Shown: one piece after another, positions 53,769 to 62,058 of the stretch | Position numbering within the stretch: the first letter of the stretch is position 1 | Layout: the number at the start of each line of letters is the position of its first letter | Source: Kitasatospora sp. NBC_01250 | Lineage (GTDB): Bacteria > Actinomycetota > Actinomycetes > Streptomycetales > Streptomycetaceae | Length of the DNA: 64,000 nucleotides | Assembly: GCF_036226465.1 (NCBI RefSeq) | Contig: NZ_CP108476.1 | Span: 3,100,001 to 3,164,000 of the forward strand | Direction of reading: 5' to 3' | The notes under the pieces: generated by a model | Told to the model about the DNA's origin: nothing | The model's database searches: none | The model's input: only the letters and a program-made list of their open reading frames with translations | Program-made: the position numbers and the translations under genes

Positions 53769-55355
53769 GTGAGCAATGCACAGGCATTTCCCGACCTGGA
53801 GGGGGCCGAGGTGACGCAAGGAGATCTTCCGCAGCAACCTGCCAACCCGCTGCGCGATCCGGCCGACCGCCGGCTGCCGCGGATCGCGGGGCCGTCCGGC
53901 CTGGTCATCTTCGGCGTCACGGGGGACCTCTCCCGCAAGAAGCTGATGCCGGCGATCTACGACCTGGCCAACCGCGGCCTGCTGCCGCCGGGTTTCTCCC
54001 TGGTGGGCTTCGCTCGCCGTGAGTGGGAGGACGAGGACTTCGCGAAGGAGGTGCACGACGCCGTCAAGGACCACGCGCGCACCCCCTTCCGCGAGGAGGT
54101 GTGGCAGCAGCTGGCCAAGGGCATGCGGTTCGTCCAGGGCACCTTCGACGACGACACCGCCTTCGACACCCTGCGCGAGACCATCGAGGACCTCGACAAG
54201 GCGCAGGGCACCGGCGGCAACTTCGCGTTCTACCTCTCGGTGCCGCCGAAGTTCTTCCCCAACGTGGTCCAGCAGCTGAAGAAGCACGGCCTGGCCGACC
54301 CGCCGCCCGGCTCCTGGCGCCGCGCGGTGATCGAGAAGCCGTTCGGCCACGACCTGGCCAGCGCCCAGGAGTTGAACAAGGTCGTCCACGAGGTCTTCCC
54401 CCGGGACGAGGTCTTCCGGATCGACCACTACCTCGGCAAGGAGACGGTCCAGAACATCCTGGCGCTGCGGTTCGCCAACACGATGTTCGAGCCGATCTGG
54501 AACCGGTCCTACGTGGACCACGTGCAGATCACCATGGCCGAGGACATCGGCATCGGCGGACGTGCCGGGTACTACGACGGCATCGGCTCGGCCCGTGACG
54601 TCATCCAGAACCACCTGCTCCAGCTGATGGCGCTCACCGCCATCGAGGAGCCGGCCTCCTTCCACCCCAAGGCCCTGGTCGCCGAGAAGCTCAAGGTGCT
54701 CAGCGCCGTGCAGCTCCCCAAGGACCTGGGCAAGCACACCGTGCGCGGCCAGTACTCGGCCGGCTGGCAGGGCGGCGAGGAGGTGGTCGGGTACCTGGAC
54801 GAGGAGGGCATCAACCCCGAGTCCAAGACCGACACCTACGCGGCGATCAAGCTGGAGATCAACAACCGGCGCTGGGCCGGGGTCCCGTTCTACCTGCGCA
54901 CGGGCAAGCGCCTGGGCCGCCGGGTGACCGAGATCGCGGTGGTCTTCCAGCGCGCCCCGTACCTGCCGTTCGACTCCTACGCCACCGAGGAGCTGGGGCA
55001 GAACGCCCTGGTGATCCGGGTGCAGCCGGACGAGGGCGTCACGGTGCGGTTCGGTTCCAAGGTGCCGGGCACCTCGATGGAGGTGCGCGACGTCACGATG
55101 GACTTCGCCTACGGCGAGTCCTTCACCGAGTCGAGCCCGGAGGCGTACGAGCGGCTCATCCTCGATGTGCTGCTCGGCGACGCCAACCTCTTCCCCAGGC
55201 ACCAGGAGGTCGAGCTCTCCTGGGAGATCCTCGACCCGATCGAGAAGTACTGGGACCAGCACGGCAAGCCCGCGCAGTACCCGGCCGGCACCTGGGGTCC
55301 GGCCGAGGCGGACGAGATGCTCGCACGAGACGGCAGGAGCTGGCGCCGGCCATGA
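53769..55355 (+). CDS. zwf: Glucose-6-phosphate 1-dehydrogenase
   Basis: 528 residues from GTG 53769 (CGGAG upstream); TTG 53751 is less likely. NADP loop VIFGVTGDLSRKKL (about 46-59), substrate loop FRIDHYLGKETVQN with the catalytic His, KPFGHDLASAQELN, and FYLRTGKRLGRRVTEI. Entry enzyme of the oxidative pentose phosphate path. The stop overlaps the opcA start (ATGA). Confidence 0.97.
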   Translation: MSNAQAFPDLEGAEVTQGDLPQQPANPLRDPADRRLPRIAGPSGLVIFGVTGDLSRKKLMPAIYDLANRGLLPPGFSLVGFARREWEDEDFAKEVHDAVKDHARTPFREEVWQQLAKGMRFVQGTFDDDTAFDTLRETIEDLDKAQGTGGNFAFYLSVPPKFFPNVVQQLKKHGLADPPPGSWRRAVIEKPFGHDLASAQELNKVVHEVFPRDEVFRIDHYLGKETVQNILALRFANTMFEPIWNRSYVDHVQITMAEDIGIGGRAGYYDGIGSARDVIQNHLLQLMALTAIEEPASFHPKALVAEKLKVLSAVQLPKDLGKHTVRGQYSAGWQGGEEVVGYLDEEGINPESKTDTYAAIKLEINNRRWAGVPFYLRTGKRLGRRVTEIAVVFQRAPYLPFDSYATEELGQNALVIRVQPDEGVTVRFGSKVPGTSMEVRDVTMDFAYGESFTESSPEAYERLILDVLLGDANLFPRHQEVELSWEILDPIEKYWDQHGKPAQYPAGTWGPAEADEMLARDGRSWRRP

Positions 55356-56521
55356 AGATCGACCTGACGGACACCACGTCCAGCAAGATCAACAGCGCGT
55401 TGATGGACGCGCGCCGGGCCGGCGGCTCGACCGCGGCCGGCATGGTCCTGACGCTGGTCATCGTGACCGACGAGGGCAGCGCCTACGACGCCCTGCGGGC
55501 CGCGAACGACGCCTCGCACGAGCACCCCTCGCGGATCCTCGCGGTGATCAAGCGCGAGGGCCGCTCCCCCCGGGCCCGGGCCGGCGCCCGGCTGGACGCG
55601 GAGATCCTGGTCGGCAGCGATGCCGGCTCGGGCGAGACCGCGATCCTGCGGATGCACGGCGAACTGACCTCGCACGCCCAGTCGGTGGTGCTGCCGCTGC
55701 TGCTGCCCGACGCCCCCGTGGTGGTCTGGTGGCCGGAGAACGCGCCGCTGCACCCGGCCCAGGACCCGCTCGGTGCGATCGCCCAGCGCCGGATCACCGA
55801 CGCGGTGACCGCCGAGTCCCCGGTCGACCAGCTGGCGGTGCGCGCCGAGAACTACACCCCCGGCGACACCGACCTCGCCTGGACCAGGATCACCAGCTGG
55901 CGCTCGATGCTGGCGGCGGCCCTGGACCAGCGGCCCACCAAGGTCACCTCGGCCGTGGTCGAGGGCGAGTCGTACAACCCCAGCGTCGAGCTGCTCGGCC
56001 TGTGGCTGACCGACCGGCTGCACGTGCCGGTCGAGCGGGTGGTCACCGACGGCCCCGGCATCACCGCCGTGCGGCTGCGCAGCGAGGACGGCGAGATCGT
56101 GCTCGACCGGCCGGACGGGCTGATGGGCACGCTGTCCATCCCCGGCTCGCCGGACCGCCTGGTGGCGCTCAAGCGCCGCGAGACGGCCGAGCTGATCGCC
56201 GAGGAGCTGCGCCGCCTGGACGAGGACGCCATCTACGCGGCGGCCGTGCGCACCGGCGTGGAGCGGCTGCAGGAGCCGACCCAGGCCAGCTACGGCATCA
56301 CGCCGGCCCAGGTCGACGATGCCGCCGAGGCGAGTGCCGAGGCGACTGCCGAGGCGGCCTCCGCCCCCGTGGTCGAGGCCTCGGTGATCACCCCCCGGGT
56401 GACCGCCAAGGTCCCGGCCAAGAAGGCGCCGGCGGCCAAGAAGGCCACCACCAAGAAGGCCTCGGCGGACAAGGGCGGCACCGGCAAGAAGGCGGCGCCC
56501 CGCAAGCGGAGCGGCGCATGA
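55352..56521 (+). CDS. opcA: OpcA, assembly/allosteric factor of glucose-6-phosphate dehydrogenase
   Basis: 389 residues. OpcA features are DTTSSKINSALMDARRAGG, VTDEGSAYDALRAANDASHE, LPLLLPDAPVVVWWPENAP, WTRITSWRSMLAAALDQRP and GLMGTLSIPGSPDRLVALKR. The last 40 residues (about 348-389) are an unusual Lys/Ala/Pro tail (VPAKKAPAAKKATTKKAS, ending APRKRSGA). It resembles histone-like tails and is not part of the OpcA fold as I know it. Overlaps zwf and pgl. Confidence 0.94.
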   Translation: MKIDLTDTTSSKINSALMDARRAGGSTAAGMVLTLVIVTDEGSAYDALRAANDASHEHPSRILAVIKREGRSPRARAGARLDAEILVGSDAGSGETAILRMHGELTSHAQSVVLPLLLPDAPVVVWWPENAPLHPAQDPLGAIAQRRITDAVTAESPVDQLAVRAENYTPGDTDLAWTRITSWRSMLAAALDQRPTKVTSAVVEGESYNPSVELLGLWLTDRLHVPVERVVTDGPGITAVRLRSEDGEIVLDRPDGLMGTLSIPGSPDRLVALKRRETAELIAEELRRLDEDAIYAAAVRTGVERLQEPTQASYGITPAQVDDAAEASAEATAEAASAPVVEASVITPRVTAKVPAKKAPAAKKATTKKASADKGGTGKKAAPRKRSGA

Positions 56522-57303
56522 CCCCGGTACCGCAGCTGGTCGTGCACCGGGACAAGGAGCTGATGGCCCAGGCGGCCGCCGCCCGACTGATCACCAAGAT
56601 CGTCGACGCGCAGGCCGCCCGGGGCACCGCCTCCGTGGTGCTCACCGGCGGGCGCAACGGCAACGCGCTGCTCGCCGCGATCGCCGCCTCCCCGGCGCGC
56701 GACGCGGTGGACTGGTCGCGCCTGGAACTCTGGTGGGGCGACGAGCGGTTCGTGCCGTCCGCCGACCCGGAGCGGAACGCGGTGCAGGCTGCCGACGAGC
56801 TGCTCGCCCGGGTTCCGCTCGACCCGGCCAAGGTGCACTACATGCCCGCCTCGGACGGCGTGGACGGTGCCGACGTGGAGGCCGCCGCCGAGCGGTACGC
56901 CGAGGAGCTGGCCAAGGCCGCGGGTCCCGAGGACCGCGCCCTGGTGCCCGCCTTCGACGTGCTGCTGCTCGGCGTCGGCCCGGACACCCACGTGGCCTCG
57001 CTCTTCCCCGAGCACCCGGGCGTGCGGGAGACCGCGCGCACGGTGGTCGGGGTGCGCGGGGCGCCCAAGCCGCCGCCCACCCGGATCTCGCTGACCCTGC
57101 CGGCCATCCGGGCGGCGCGCGAGGTCTGGCTGCTGGCGGCCGGCGAGGACAAGGCGGACGCGGTCGCGCTGGCCCTGTCCAGCCCGGGCGAGCTGCAGGC
57201 CCCGGCCTCCGGCGCGTACGGCACCAGCCGCACGCTCTGGCTGCTGGACCGCGCGGCGGCCGCCAAGCTGCCCGCGCAGCTCTACCCGCCGGCCTCGGCC
57301 TGA
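56518..57303 (+). CDS. pgl: 6-phosphogluconolactonase
   Basis: 261 residues from ATG 56518, overlapping opcA (ATGA). NagB-fold: ASVVLTGGRNGNALLAAIA, ELWWGDERFVPSADPERN, FDVLLLGVGPDTHVASLFP with the catalytic His, TRISLTLPAIRAAREVWLL and the GEDKADAV loop. Hydrolyses 6-phosphogluconolactone. Last gene of the tkt-pgl operon. Confidence 0.95.
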   Translation: MTPVPQLVVHRDKELMAQAAAARLITKIVDAQAARGTASVVLTGGRNGNALLAAIAASPARDAVDWSRLELWWGDERFVPSADPERNAVQAADELLARVPLDPAKVHYMPASDGVDGADVEAAAERYAEELAKAAGPEDRALVPAFDVLLLGVGPDTHVASLFPEHPGVRETARTVVGVRGAPKPPPTRISLTLPAIRAAREVWLLAAGEDKADAVALALSSPGELQAPASGAYGTSRTLWLLDRAAAAKLPAQLYPPASA

Positions 57304-57316
57304 CGGATCAACGCCC

Positions 57317-57352
57317 AAGGGGCGGTGCGCTCGATCGAGCGCACCGCCCCTT
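57317..57352. terminator. Perfect 36-base palindromic terminator
   Basis: AAGGGGCGGTGCGCTCGA followed directly by its complement; 13 bases after pgl and 18 before the end of the convergent ABC operon. Confidence 0.9.
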
Positions 57353-57369
57353 CCGCGTGTCCGTGCGCC

Positions 57370-58389
57370 TCAGGCGAGCCGCTTGCGCACCCACAGCACG
57401 GTCACCGCGGTCAGAGCCGCGGCCAGCGCCAGGCAGATCCCCGACTCGACCAGCTGCAGCGGCCAGTAGTCCGCCGCCCGGTGCACCTCGCTGTACTCCT
57501 GGGCCCCGGGGTACTTGCCCATGCAGGCCGCGTAGTCGAGCGCCTGGTCGCAGACGCCCGCCGACAGCTTCCGGCCGTCCGGCAGGATGATCCCCTGGGC
57601 GAACCCCCAGACGCTGTTGGGCAGTTCGGACGGCGACGCGACCAGCGTCTGCCAGCTCCACAGGTGCGGGCGCAGCGCGGCCAGCCCGTACTGGAGCAGG
57701 CCGACCAGCACGATGGTCAGGCCCATCGCGGGCAGCACCTGACGCAGCGCGACCCCCGCCAGCACCCCGACGGAGAGCGCCAGCAGCGTGGTCGCCACCA
57801 GCACCGGACCGCCGGAGGTGTAGAAGAACAGGCTGTTCCAGGCGACCCCGGAGACGTCGTTGGCACTGGGCAGCCAGACCCAGTGCATCAGCGCGGCCGG
57901 CACCGCCGTGGCGACCAGGGCGATCAGGGCGGCGGTGACCAGCTTGGCGGCCACCCAGCGGTCCCGGCTCACCGACTGCGACAGCACCAGCTTCCAGGTG
58001 CCGTTCTCCAGCTCCCTGGCCAGCAGCGTGGCCCCAAGGCCGGCCCCCGCCCCGGCCGGGAGCAGGAGCAGCAGCAGACCGATCCCCCGCAGCATGTCCC
58101 CGTAGCCGGCGCGGAAGTCCATCACCGCCTGCTGGAGGTTCGGCTGCTGACAGGCCGGGTCGGCGCTGATCATGGCGCAGCCCTTGATGTGGTGGCTGTC
58201 GATGAAGGAGACCATCTCGGCCCGCAGGACCGGGGCCGCGATCGCCAGCACGACCAGCGCCAGCAGCAGTCCACAGATCAGCAGCCGGTTCTGGCGCCAC
58301 ATCAGCCAGGTGATCCCGCGCGGCCGCAGCCCGCGGCGGACGGCGGGCCCGGTGGCGCCGACGGGGCGGGGGGCCAGGGTGCTGGTCAT
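57370..58389 (-). CDS. ABC transporter permease (ABC-2 subfamily)
   Basis: 339 residues from ATG 58389, overlapping the ATPase stop (ATGA). Six helices with a large outer loop after the first (MVSFIDSHHIKGCAMISADP, two cysteines). Opening RGITWLMWRQNRLLICGLLL and ARELENGTWKLVLSQSVSRD are the usual features of this Gram-positive exporter group. Works with the ATPase encoded upstream. Confidence 0.9.
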   Translation of the reverse strand: MTSTLAPRPVGATGPAVRRGLRPRGITWLMWRQNRLLICGLLLALVVLAIAAPVLRAEMVSFIDSHHIKGCAMISADPACQQPNLQQAVMDFRAGYGDMLRGIGLLLLLLPAGAGAGLGATLLARELENGTWKLVLSQSVSRDRWVAAKLVTAALIALVATAVPAALMHWVWLPSANDVSGVAWNSLFFYTSGGPVLVATTLLALSVGVLAGVALRQVLPAMGLTIVLVGLLQYGLAALRPHLWSWQTLVASPSELPNSVWGFAQGIILPDGRKLSAGVCDQALDYAACMGKYPGAQEYSEVHRAADYWPLQLVESGICLALAAALTAVTVLWVRKRLA

Positions 58390-59318
58390 GCGGTCACCTC
58401 GGTCGTACGGGCGGTCCGGTCGGGCAGGTCGTTCGGCTGCACCCGCGCCTCGGCGGTCAGCAGGGCCGGGATGTCGGGCGCGCGCAGGTGCGCGAGCAGC
58501 AGTTCCTCCAGCGTCGGCTCGCCGCCCTCCCACTGGTCGTCCAGCTCACCGCTCGGGCGCAGCAGCACGGTGACCCCGCGGCCGTTCTCCCGGCTCTCCA
58601 CCAGCTGGTGGCCGGCCAGGGTGGCAGCGGCGCGCTGCGGGCCGACCACCAACCGGTGGGCGGCCAGCAGTTCCTCGATGTCACCGGCCAGCCGCACCCG
58701 CCCGCCCGCCAGCAGCACCAGGTAGTCGCACGACTCCTGGAGCTCGGCCACCACGTGCGAGGACATCAGCACGGTCAGGCCGCGCTCGGCCGCCTCGGCC
58801 ATCAGCCGGCCCATCAGCTCGTGGCGGGCCAGCGGGTCCAGGTCGGCCATCGGCTCGTCCAGGATCAGCAGGTCGGGCCGCTTGCCGATGGCCAGCGCCA
58901 TCGCGACCCGGGTGCGCTGGCCGCCGGAGAGCGAGCCGACCTTGGCGGTCAGCGGGAAGGCCCCGGCCAGCACCTCCTCCGCCGCGCCCTGCTCCCAGCG
59001 CGGGTTGAGCTCCCGGCCCATCCGCAGCGTCTCGGCCACCGTGAAGCGCGGGTAGAGCGGCTTGTCCTGGGCGACGAAGGCCACCTCGGGGCTGCCGCCG
59101 GGGCGGGGCACCCGCCCGTCCACCTCGATCCGCCCCTCGCTGGGGCTCAGCAGCCCGGCGGCCAGCCCCATCAGCGTGCTCTTGCCCGCTCCGTTCGGGC
59201 CGACCAGGGCGCAGATCCGCCCGGCCGGCAGCCTGAACGAGCAGTTCCGCAGCGCCCAGCCGCGCCGGTAGTGCCTGCCGAGGCCGTGGGCGGCCAAGGC
59301 GGGGTGTTGCTCGGTCAT
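58386..59318 (-). CDS. ABC transporter ATP-binding protein
   Basis: 310 residues. Walker A GPNGAGKST (about 39-47), VAFVAQDKPLYPRFTVAETL, signature VGSLSGGQRTRVAMALAIG, Walker B LLILDEPMADLDPLAR, and LMSSHVVAELQESCDYLVLL. Coupled by overlaps to both the GntR gene before it and the permease after it, which is the ytrA-type operon design. Confidence 0.92.
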   Translation of the reverse strand: MTEQHPALAAHGLGRHYRRGWALRNCSFRLPAGRICALVGPNGAGKSTLMGLAAGLLSPSEGRIEVDGRVPRPGGSPEVAFVAQDKPLYPRFTVAETLRMGRELNPRWEQGAAEEVLAGAFPLTAKVGSLSGGQRTRVAMALAIGKRPDLLILDEPMADLDPLARHELMGRLMAEAAERGLTVLMSSHVVAELQESCDYLVLLAGGRVRLAGDIEELLAAHRLVVGPQRAAATLAGHQLVESRENGRGVTVLLRPSGELDDQWEGGEPTLEELLLAHLRAPDIPALLTAEARVQPNDLPDRTARTTEVTA

Positions 59319-59752
59319 CGGTTCCCCTTGCTCGTGTCCTTGCGGCCGTCGGCCCGCGGGCCGCCGAACTCCTGCTCGACCACGGACGCCATCAGCGCCT
59401 CGACGTCCTCCCGGTCCAGCCCGGCCGTGCGGGACCGGGCGGCCCAGTCGGCCAACTCGGCCCGCAGCGGCGAGTCGCTGCCCGCCTCCTCGCGGGCCAG
59501 CGAGCGCAGCACGAAAGTGCCGAGCCCCGGCCGCGGTTCGACCAGTCCCTCGCGCTCCAGCTCGCGGTAGGCCTTGAGCACGGTGTTCGGGTTGATCGCG
59601 GTGGCCGCCACCACCTCCTTGGCGGTCGGCAGCCGGTCGCCCGGCTCCAGCAGCCCCAGCCGCAGGGCGTGCTTGGTCTGCTGGACGATCTGGAGATAGG
59701 TGGCCACGCCGCTGTGCCGGTCGATGCGGTAGTCCATCGTCAGCATCACCAT
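59315..59752 (-). CDS. GntR-family (YtrA subfamily) regulator
   Basis: 145 residues at most; in-frame ATGs at 59752, 59746 and 59737 all lie in or beside the operator, so the start is uncertain. Winged helix DRHSGVATYLQIVQQTKHAL, PTAKEVVAATAINPNTVLKA, YRELEREGLVEPRPGLGTFV, followed by a short helical tail. YtrA proteins repress the ABC exporter encoded with them. Confidence 0.92.
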   Translation of the reverse strand: MVMLTMDYRIDRHSGVATYLQIVQQTKHALRLGLLEPGDRLPTAKEVVAATAINPNTVLKAYRELEREGLVEPRPGLGTFVLRSLAREEAGSDSPLRAELADWAARSRTAGLDREDVEALMASVVEQEFGGPRADGRKDTSKGNR

Positions 59753-59781
59753 TTCACTAAGGCATTAGTGAAATGGTGATG
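59744..59781. promoter_or_regulatory. Long inverted repeat operator of the GntR-ABC operon
   Basis: CATCACCATTTCACTAA (59744-59760) - GGCA - the exact complement (59765-59781): perfect 17-base arms that cover the upstream start codons of the regulator gene. Confidence 0.8.
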
Positions 59782-59787
59782 GAAAAG

Positions 59788-59820
59788 AGCCCCGCCGTCA
59801 AGCTGCGTCGACGACGGGGC
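59788..59820 (-). terminator. Hairpin after the GNAT gene
   Basis: GCCCCGCCGTC pairs with GACGACGGGGC with one mismatch; lies about 40 bases past the minus-strand GNAT stop. Confidence 0.5.
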
Positions 59821-59861
59821 GTGTCACACCCTCCCGGATGTCAACACCCTCCCGGACCGGG

Positions 59862-60377
59862 TCAGCCGGAGCCCGTCCCGGACTGCAGCAGCAGCTCCCA
59901 GCACCGCTCGCCGTCCTGGAACCGCTCGGTCGCCGTGAGCCCCGCGGCGGCGGCCACCGCCGCGGAGGCGTGGTGCTCCGGGTGCACATGGGCGACCACC
60001 CGCCGCACGCCCGCCCCCGCCAGCCACCCGACCAGCGCCCGGGCCGCCTCGCGGGCGTAGCCGCGGCCCTGCCAGCCGGTCCCGACCACCCAGGCCACCT
60101 CGGCCCCGGTGCCGTCCACGGTGGCCTGCAGGGTGCCGATCAGCCGGTCCTCGGCGACCACGCGGATCACCCAGTTGAGCCAGCGTTGTGCCGGATCGGG
60201 TGAACCCGCCGACCACCGGCGGTAGCGCTCGGTCAGTGCCCGCAGGCTCTCCGGCTCTCCCCCGATGAAGCCGTGCAGCCCCGGATCGTCCAGCACCCCG
60301 TGCAGCACCGCAGCGTGCTCGACGCCCAGCGGCAGCAGCTCCAACCGCTCGGTGGCGATCGGTTCGATGTCTCTCAT
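59862..60377 (-). CDS. GNAT-family N-acetyltransferase
   Basis: 171 residues from ATG 60377 after GGGGGA. RimJ/RimL-like GNAT: ATERLELLPLGVEHAAVLHG, NWVIRVVAEDRLIGTLQATV, AEVAWVVGTGWQGRGYAREA (acetyl-CoA loop) and RVVAHVHPEHHASAAVAAAA. Acetyl acceptor unknown. Sits between two terminators, monocistronic. Confidence 0.88.
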   Translation of the reverse strand: MRDIEPIATERLELLPLGVEHAAVLHGVLDDPGLHGFIGGEPESLRALTERYRRWSAGSPDPAQRWLNWVIRVVAEDRLIGTLQATVDGTGAEVAWVVGTGWQGRGYAREAARALVGWLAGAGVRRVVAHVHPEHHASAAVAAAAGLTATERFQDGERCWELLLQSGTGSG

Positions 60378-60400
60378 CCGTCCCCCGGAACATGAAGAAC

Positions 60401-60431
60401 GCGGGTGGTGGACCCGTGGTCCACCACCCGC
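60401..60431 (-). terminator. Terminator of the rbpA-type gene
   Basis: Perfect 13-base stem GCGGGTGGTGGAC / GTCCACCACCCGC, loop CCGTG. Confidence 0.85.
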
Positions 60432-60462
60432 GCCACCGCGCTGAAAGCAGCGCGCCACCAGC

Positions 60463-60798
60463 TCAGATCTCGCCCCGCAGCTTGGCGAGCGCCTCGGCCA
60501 GGATCGCCTCGCCGTCGGCGTCCGTGCGCCGCTCACGGACGTAGGCGAGGTGCGTCTTGTACGGCTCGTTGCGCGAGGGAGCCGGCGGGTTGTCCTCGTC
60601 CTGACCGGCCGGGAACCCGCAGCGCGGGCAGTCCCAGGTGTCCGGGATGACCGCCTCGGCGGCGAAGCTGGGGCGCGTCTCGTGCTTGTTGGCGCACCAG
60701 AAGGAGATCCGATTGCGCGGGGCGGACTCGCCGCGCTCCGCCTCACCCATCGGGCCGGCCCCGACCCTGCTGCCACGGATGGCGTTGCCACTTGCCAC
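60463..60798 (-). CDS. RbpA-family RNA polymerase-binding protein
   Basis: 111 residues from GTG 60798. It has the RbpA plan: a flexible lead AIRGSRVGAGPMGE, a zinc-binding core with C-x3-H (FWCANKHETRPSF) and CPRCG, and a C-terminal sigma-contact helix YVRERRTDADGEAILAEALA that retains the ERR motif. The linker GQDEDNPPAPSRNEPYKTHL is longer than in the well-studied RbpA, so this may be a second, divergent member. It would bind RNA polymerase with the primary sigma factor. Confidence 0.8.
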   Translation of the reverse strand: MASGNAIRGSRVGAGPMGEAERGESAPRNRISFWCANKHETRPSFAAEAVIPDTWDCPRCGFPAGQDEDNPPAPSRNEPYKTHLAYVRERRTDADGEAILAEALAKLRGEI

Positions 60799-60939
60799 GG
60801 TCTGACTCCCTGCGTGCCCTTATCCGCCTGGTTAACCCAAGCGCTGCCGACCGGCCGCCCGCTGCGGACAGTGGCAAGTTGTCCTAGTGTACGGAGCGAA
60901 TAAGGATCTGTCCGCACCGCCTTCAGAACTGAGGCCTGA

Positions 60940-61176
60940 TCAGCTCTTGACCTTGATCAGCAGACCCAGTACGACGATGCAGGCGAACCAGCAGAGGCCC
61001 ACGATGACGGTGATGCGGTCCAGGTTGCGCTCGGCCACCGCGGAACCGCCGCCGGCCGACATCGCGCCGCCACCGAACATGTCGGACAGACCGCCGCCCT
61101 TGCCCTTGTGCAGCAGCACCAGCAGGACCATGATCAGGCTGAAGATGATCAGGGCAATCGAGAACCCGAGAACCAC
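60940..61176 (-). CDS. secG: Preprotein translocase subunit SecG
   Basis: 78 residues. Two helices: FSIALIIFSLIMVLLVLLHK and ITVIVGLCWFACIVVLGLLI, joined by the typical GKGGGLSDMFGGG loop. Auxiliary subunit of SecYEG. Between tpiA and the rbpA-type gene, as usual in streptomycetes. Confidence 0.95.
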   Translation of the reverse strand: MVLGFSIALIIFSLIMVLLVLLHKGKGGGLSDMFGGGAMSAGGGSAVAERNLDRITVIVGLCWFACIVVLGLLIKVKS

Positions 61177-61216
61177 GGCGGGACCAACTCTCTCGTTCTA
61201 TTGGGTCATGGGCTAA

Positions 61217-61245
61217 GGGCCGGACCCCCCTCGGAGGCCCGGCCC
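61217..61245 (-). terminator. Hairpin between tpiA and secG
   Basis: GGGCCGG and CCGGCCC flank a 15-base loop just past the tpiA stop; it may attenuate transcription into secG. Confidence 0.5.
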
Positions 61246-61269
61246 AAAGACTACGTTGCTGCGGGGGCG

Positions 61270-62055
61270 TTAGCCTACCGCCTGCTCACGGTACCGCACG
61301 ATCTTGACGAACTCGTCGGCGTCCAGCGAGGCCCCACCGACCAGGGCGCCGTCCACGTCCGGCTTGGCCATCAGGCCGGCCGCACTGGAGGACTTCACCG
61401 AACCGCCGTACAGGATACGGACCTTTCCGGCCAGCTCGGCGTCGTACAGCTCGGCCAGCCGGGCCCGGATCGCGGCGCAGACCTCCTGCGCGTCCTCGGG
61501 GGTGGCCACCTCGCCGGTGCCGATCGCCCAGACCGGCTCGTAGGCGACGACGATGCTCTCGGCGTGCGCGGCCGGGACGCCGTCCAGCGCGCCGTCCAGC
61601 TGGGCCAGCGTGTGCTCGACGTGGGTGCCGGCCTTGCGCACCTCCAGCGGCTCGCCCACGCACAGGATCGGGGTGATCCCGCTGCGGTAGGCGGCCTTGA
61701 CCTTGGCGTTGACGATCTCCTCGGTCTCGCCGTGGTACTGGCGGCGCTCCGAGTGGCCGATCACCGCGAAGGTGCACTTCAGCTTCGCGAGCATCGGGCC
61801 CGAGACCTCGCCGGTGTAGGCACCGGAGTCGTGCGCCGAGATGTCCTGCGAGCCGTACTTGATCTTCAGCTTGTCGCCGTCGACCAGGGTCTGCACCGAG
61901 CGCAGGTCGGTGAACGGCGTGAGCACCGCCACCTCGACCGCGTCGTAGTCCTTGTCGGCCAGCGCGAACGCCAGCTTCTGGGTGTGCTGGATGGCCTCGA
62001 GGTGGTTGAGGTTCATCTTCCAGTTGCCCGCCATCAGCGGGAGGCGCTCACTCAT
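61270..62055 (-). CDS. tpiA: Triosephosphate isomerase
   Basis: 261 residues. [16 protein letters not shown] with catalytic Asn and Lys, the electrophilic His in [15 protein letters not shown], the catalytic Glu in [17 protein letters not shown], and the phosphate loop [13 protein letters not shown]. Three bases after pgk, same operon. Confidence 0.97.
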   Translation of the reverse strand: MSERLPLMAGNWKMNLNHLEAIQHTQKLAFALADKDYDAVEVAVLTPFTDLRSVQTLVDGDKLKIKYGSQDISAHDSGAYTGEVSGPMLAKLKCTFAVIGHSERRQYHGETEEIVNAKVKAAYRSGITPILCVGEPLEVRKAGTHVEHTLAQLDGALDGVPAAHAESIVVAYEPVWAIGTGEVATPEDAQEVCAAIRARLAELYDAELAGKVRILYGGSVKSSSAAGLMAKPDVDGALVGGASLDADEFVKIVRYREQAVG

Positions 62056-62058
62056 TGA

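Noticed and set aside
60799..60939. SigR-type promoter for the rbpA-type gene
   Set aside because: I could not find a GGAAT...GTT pair at correct spacing, only a vegetative-type TACACT.
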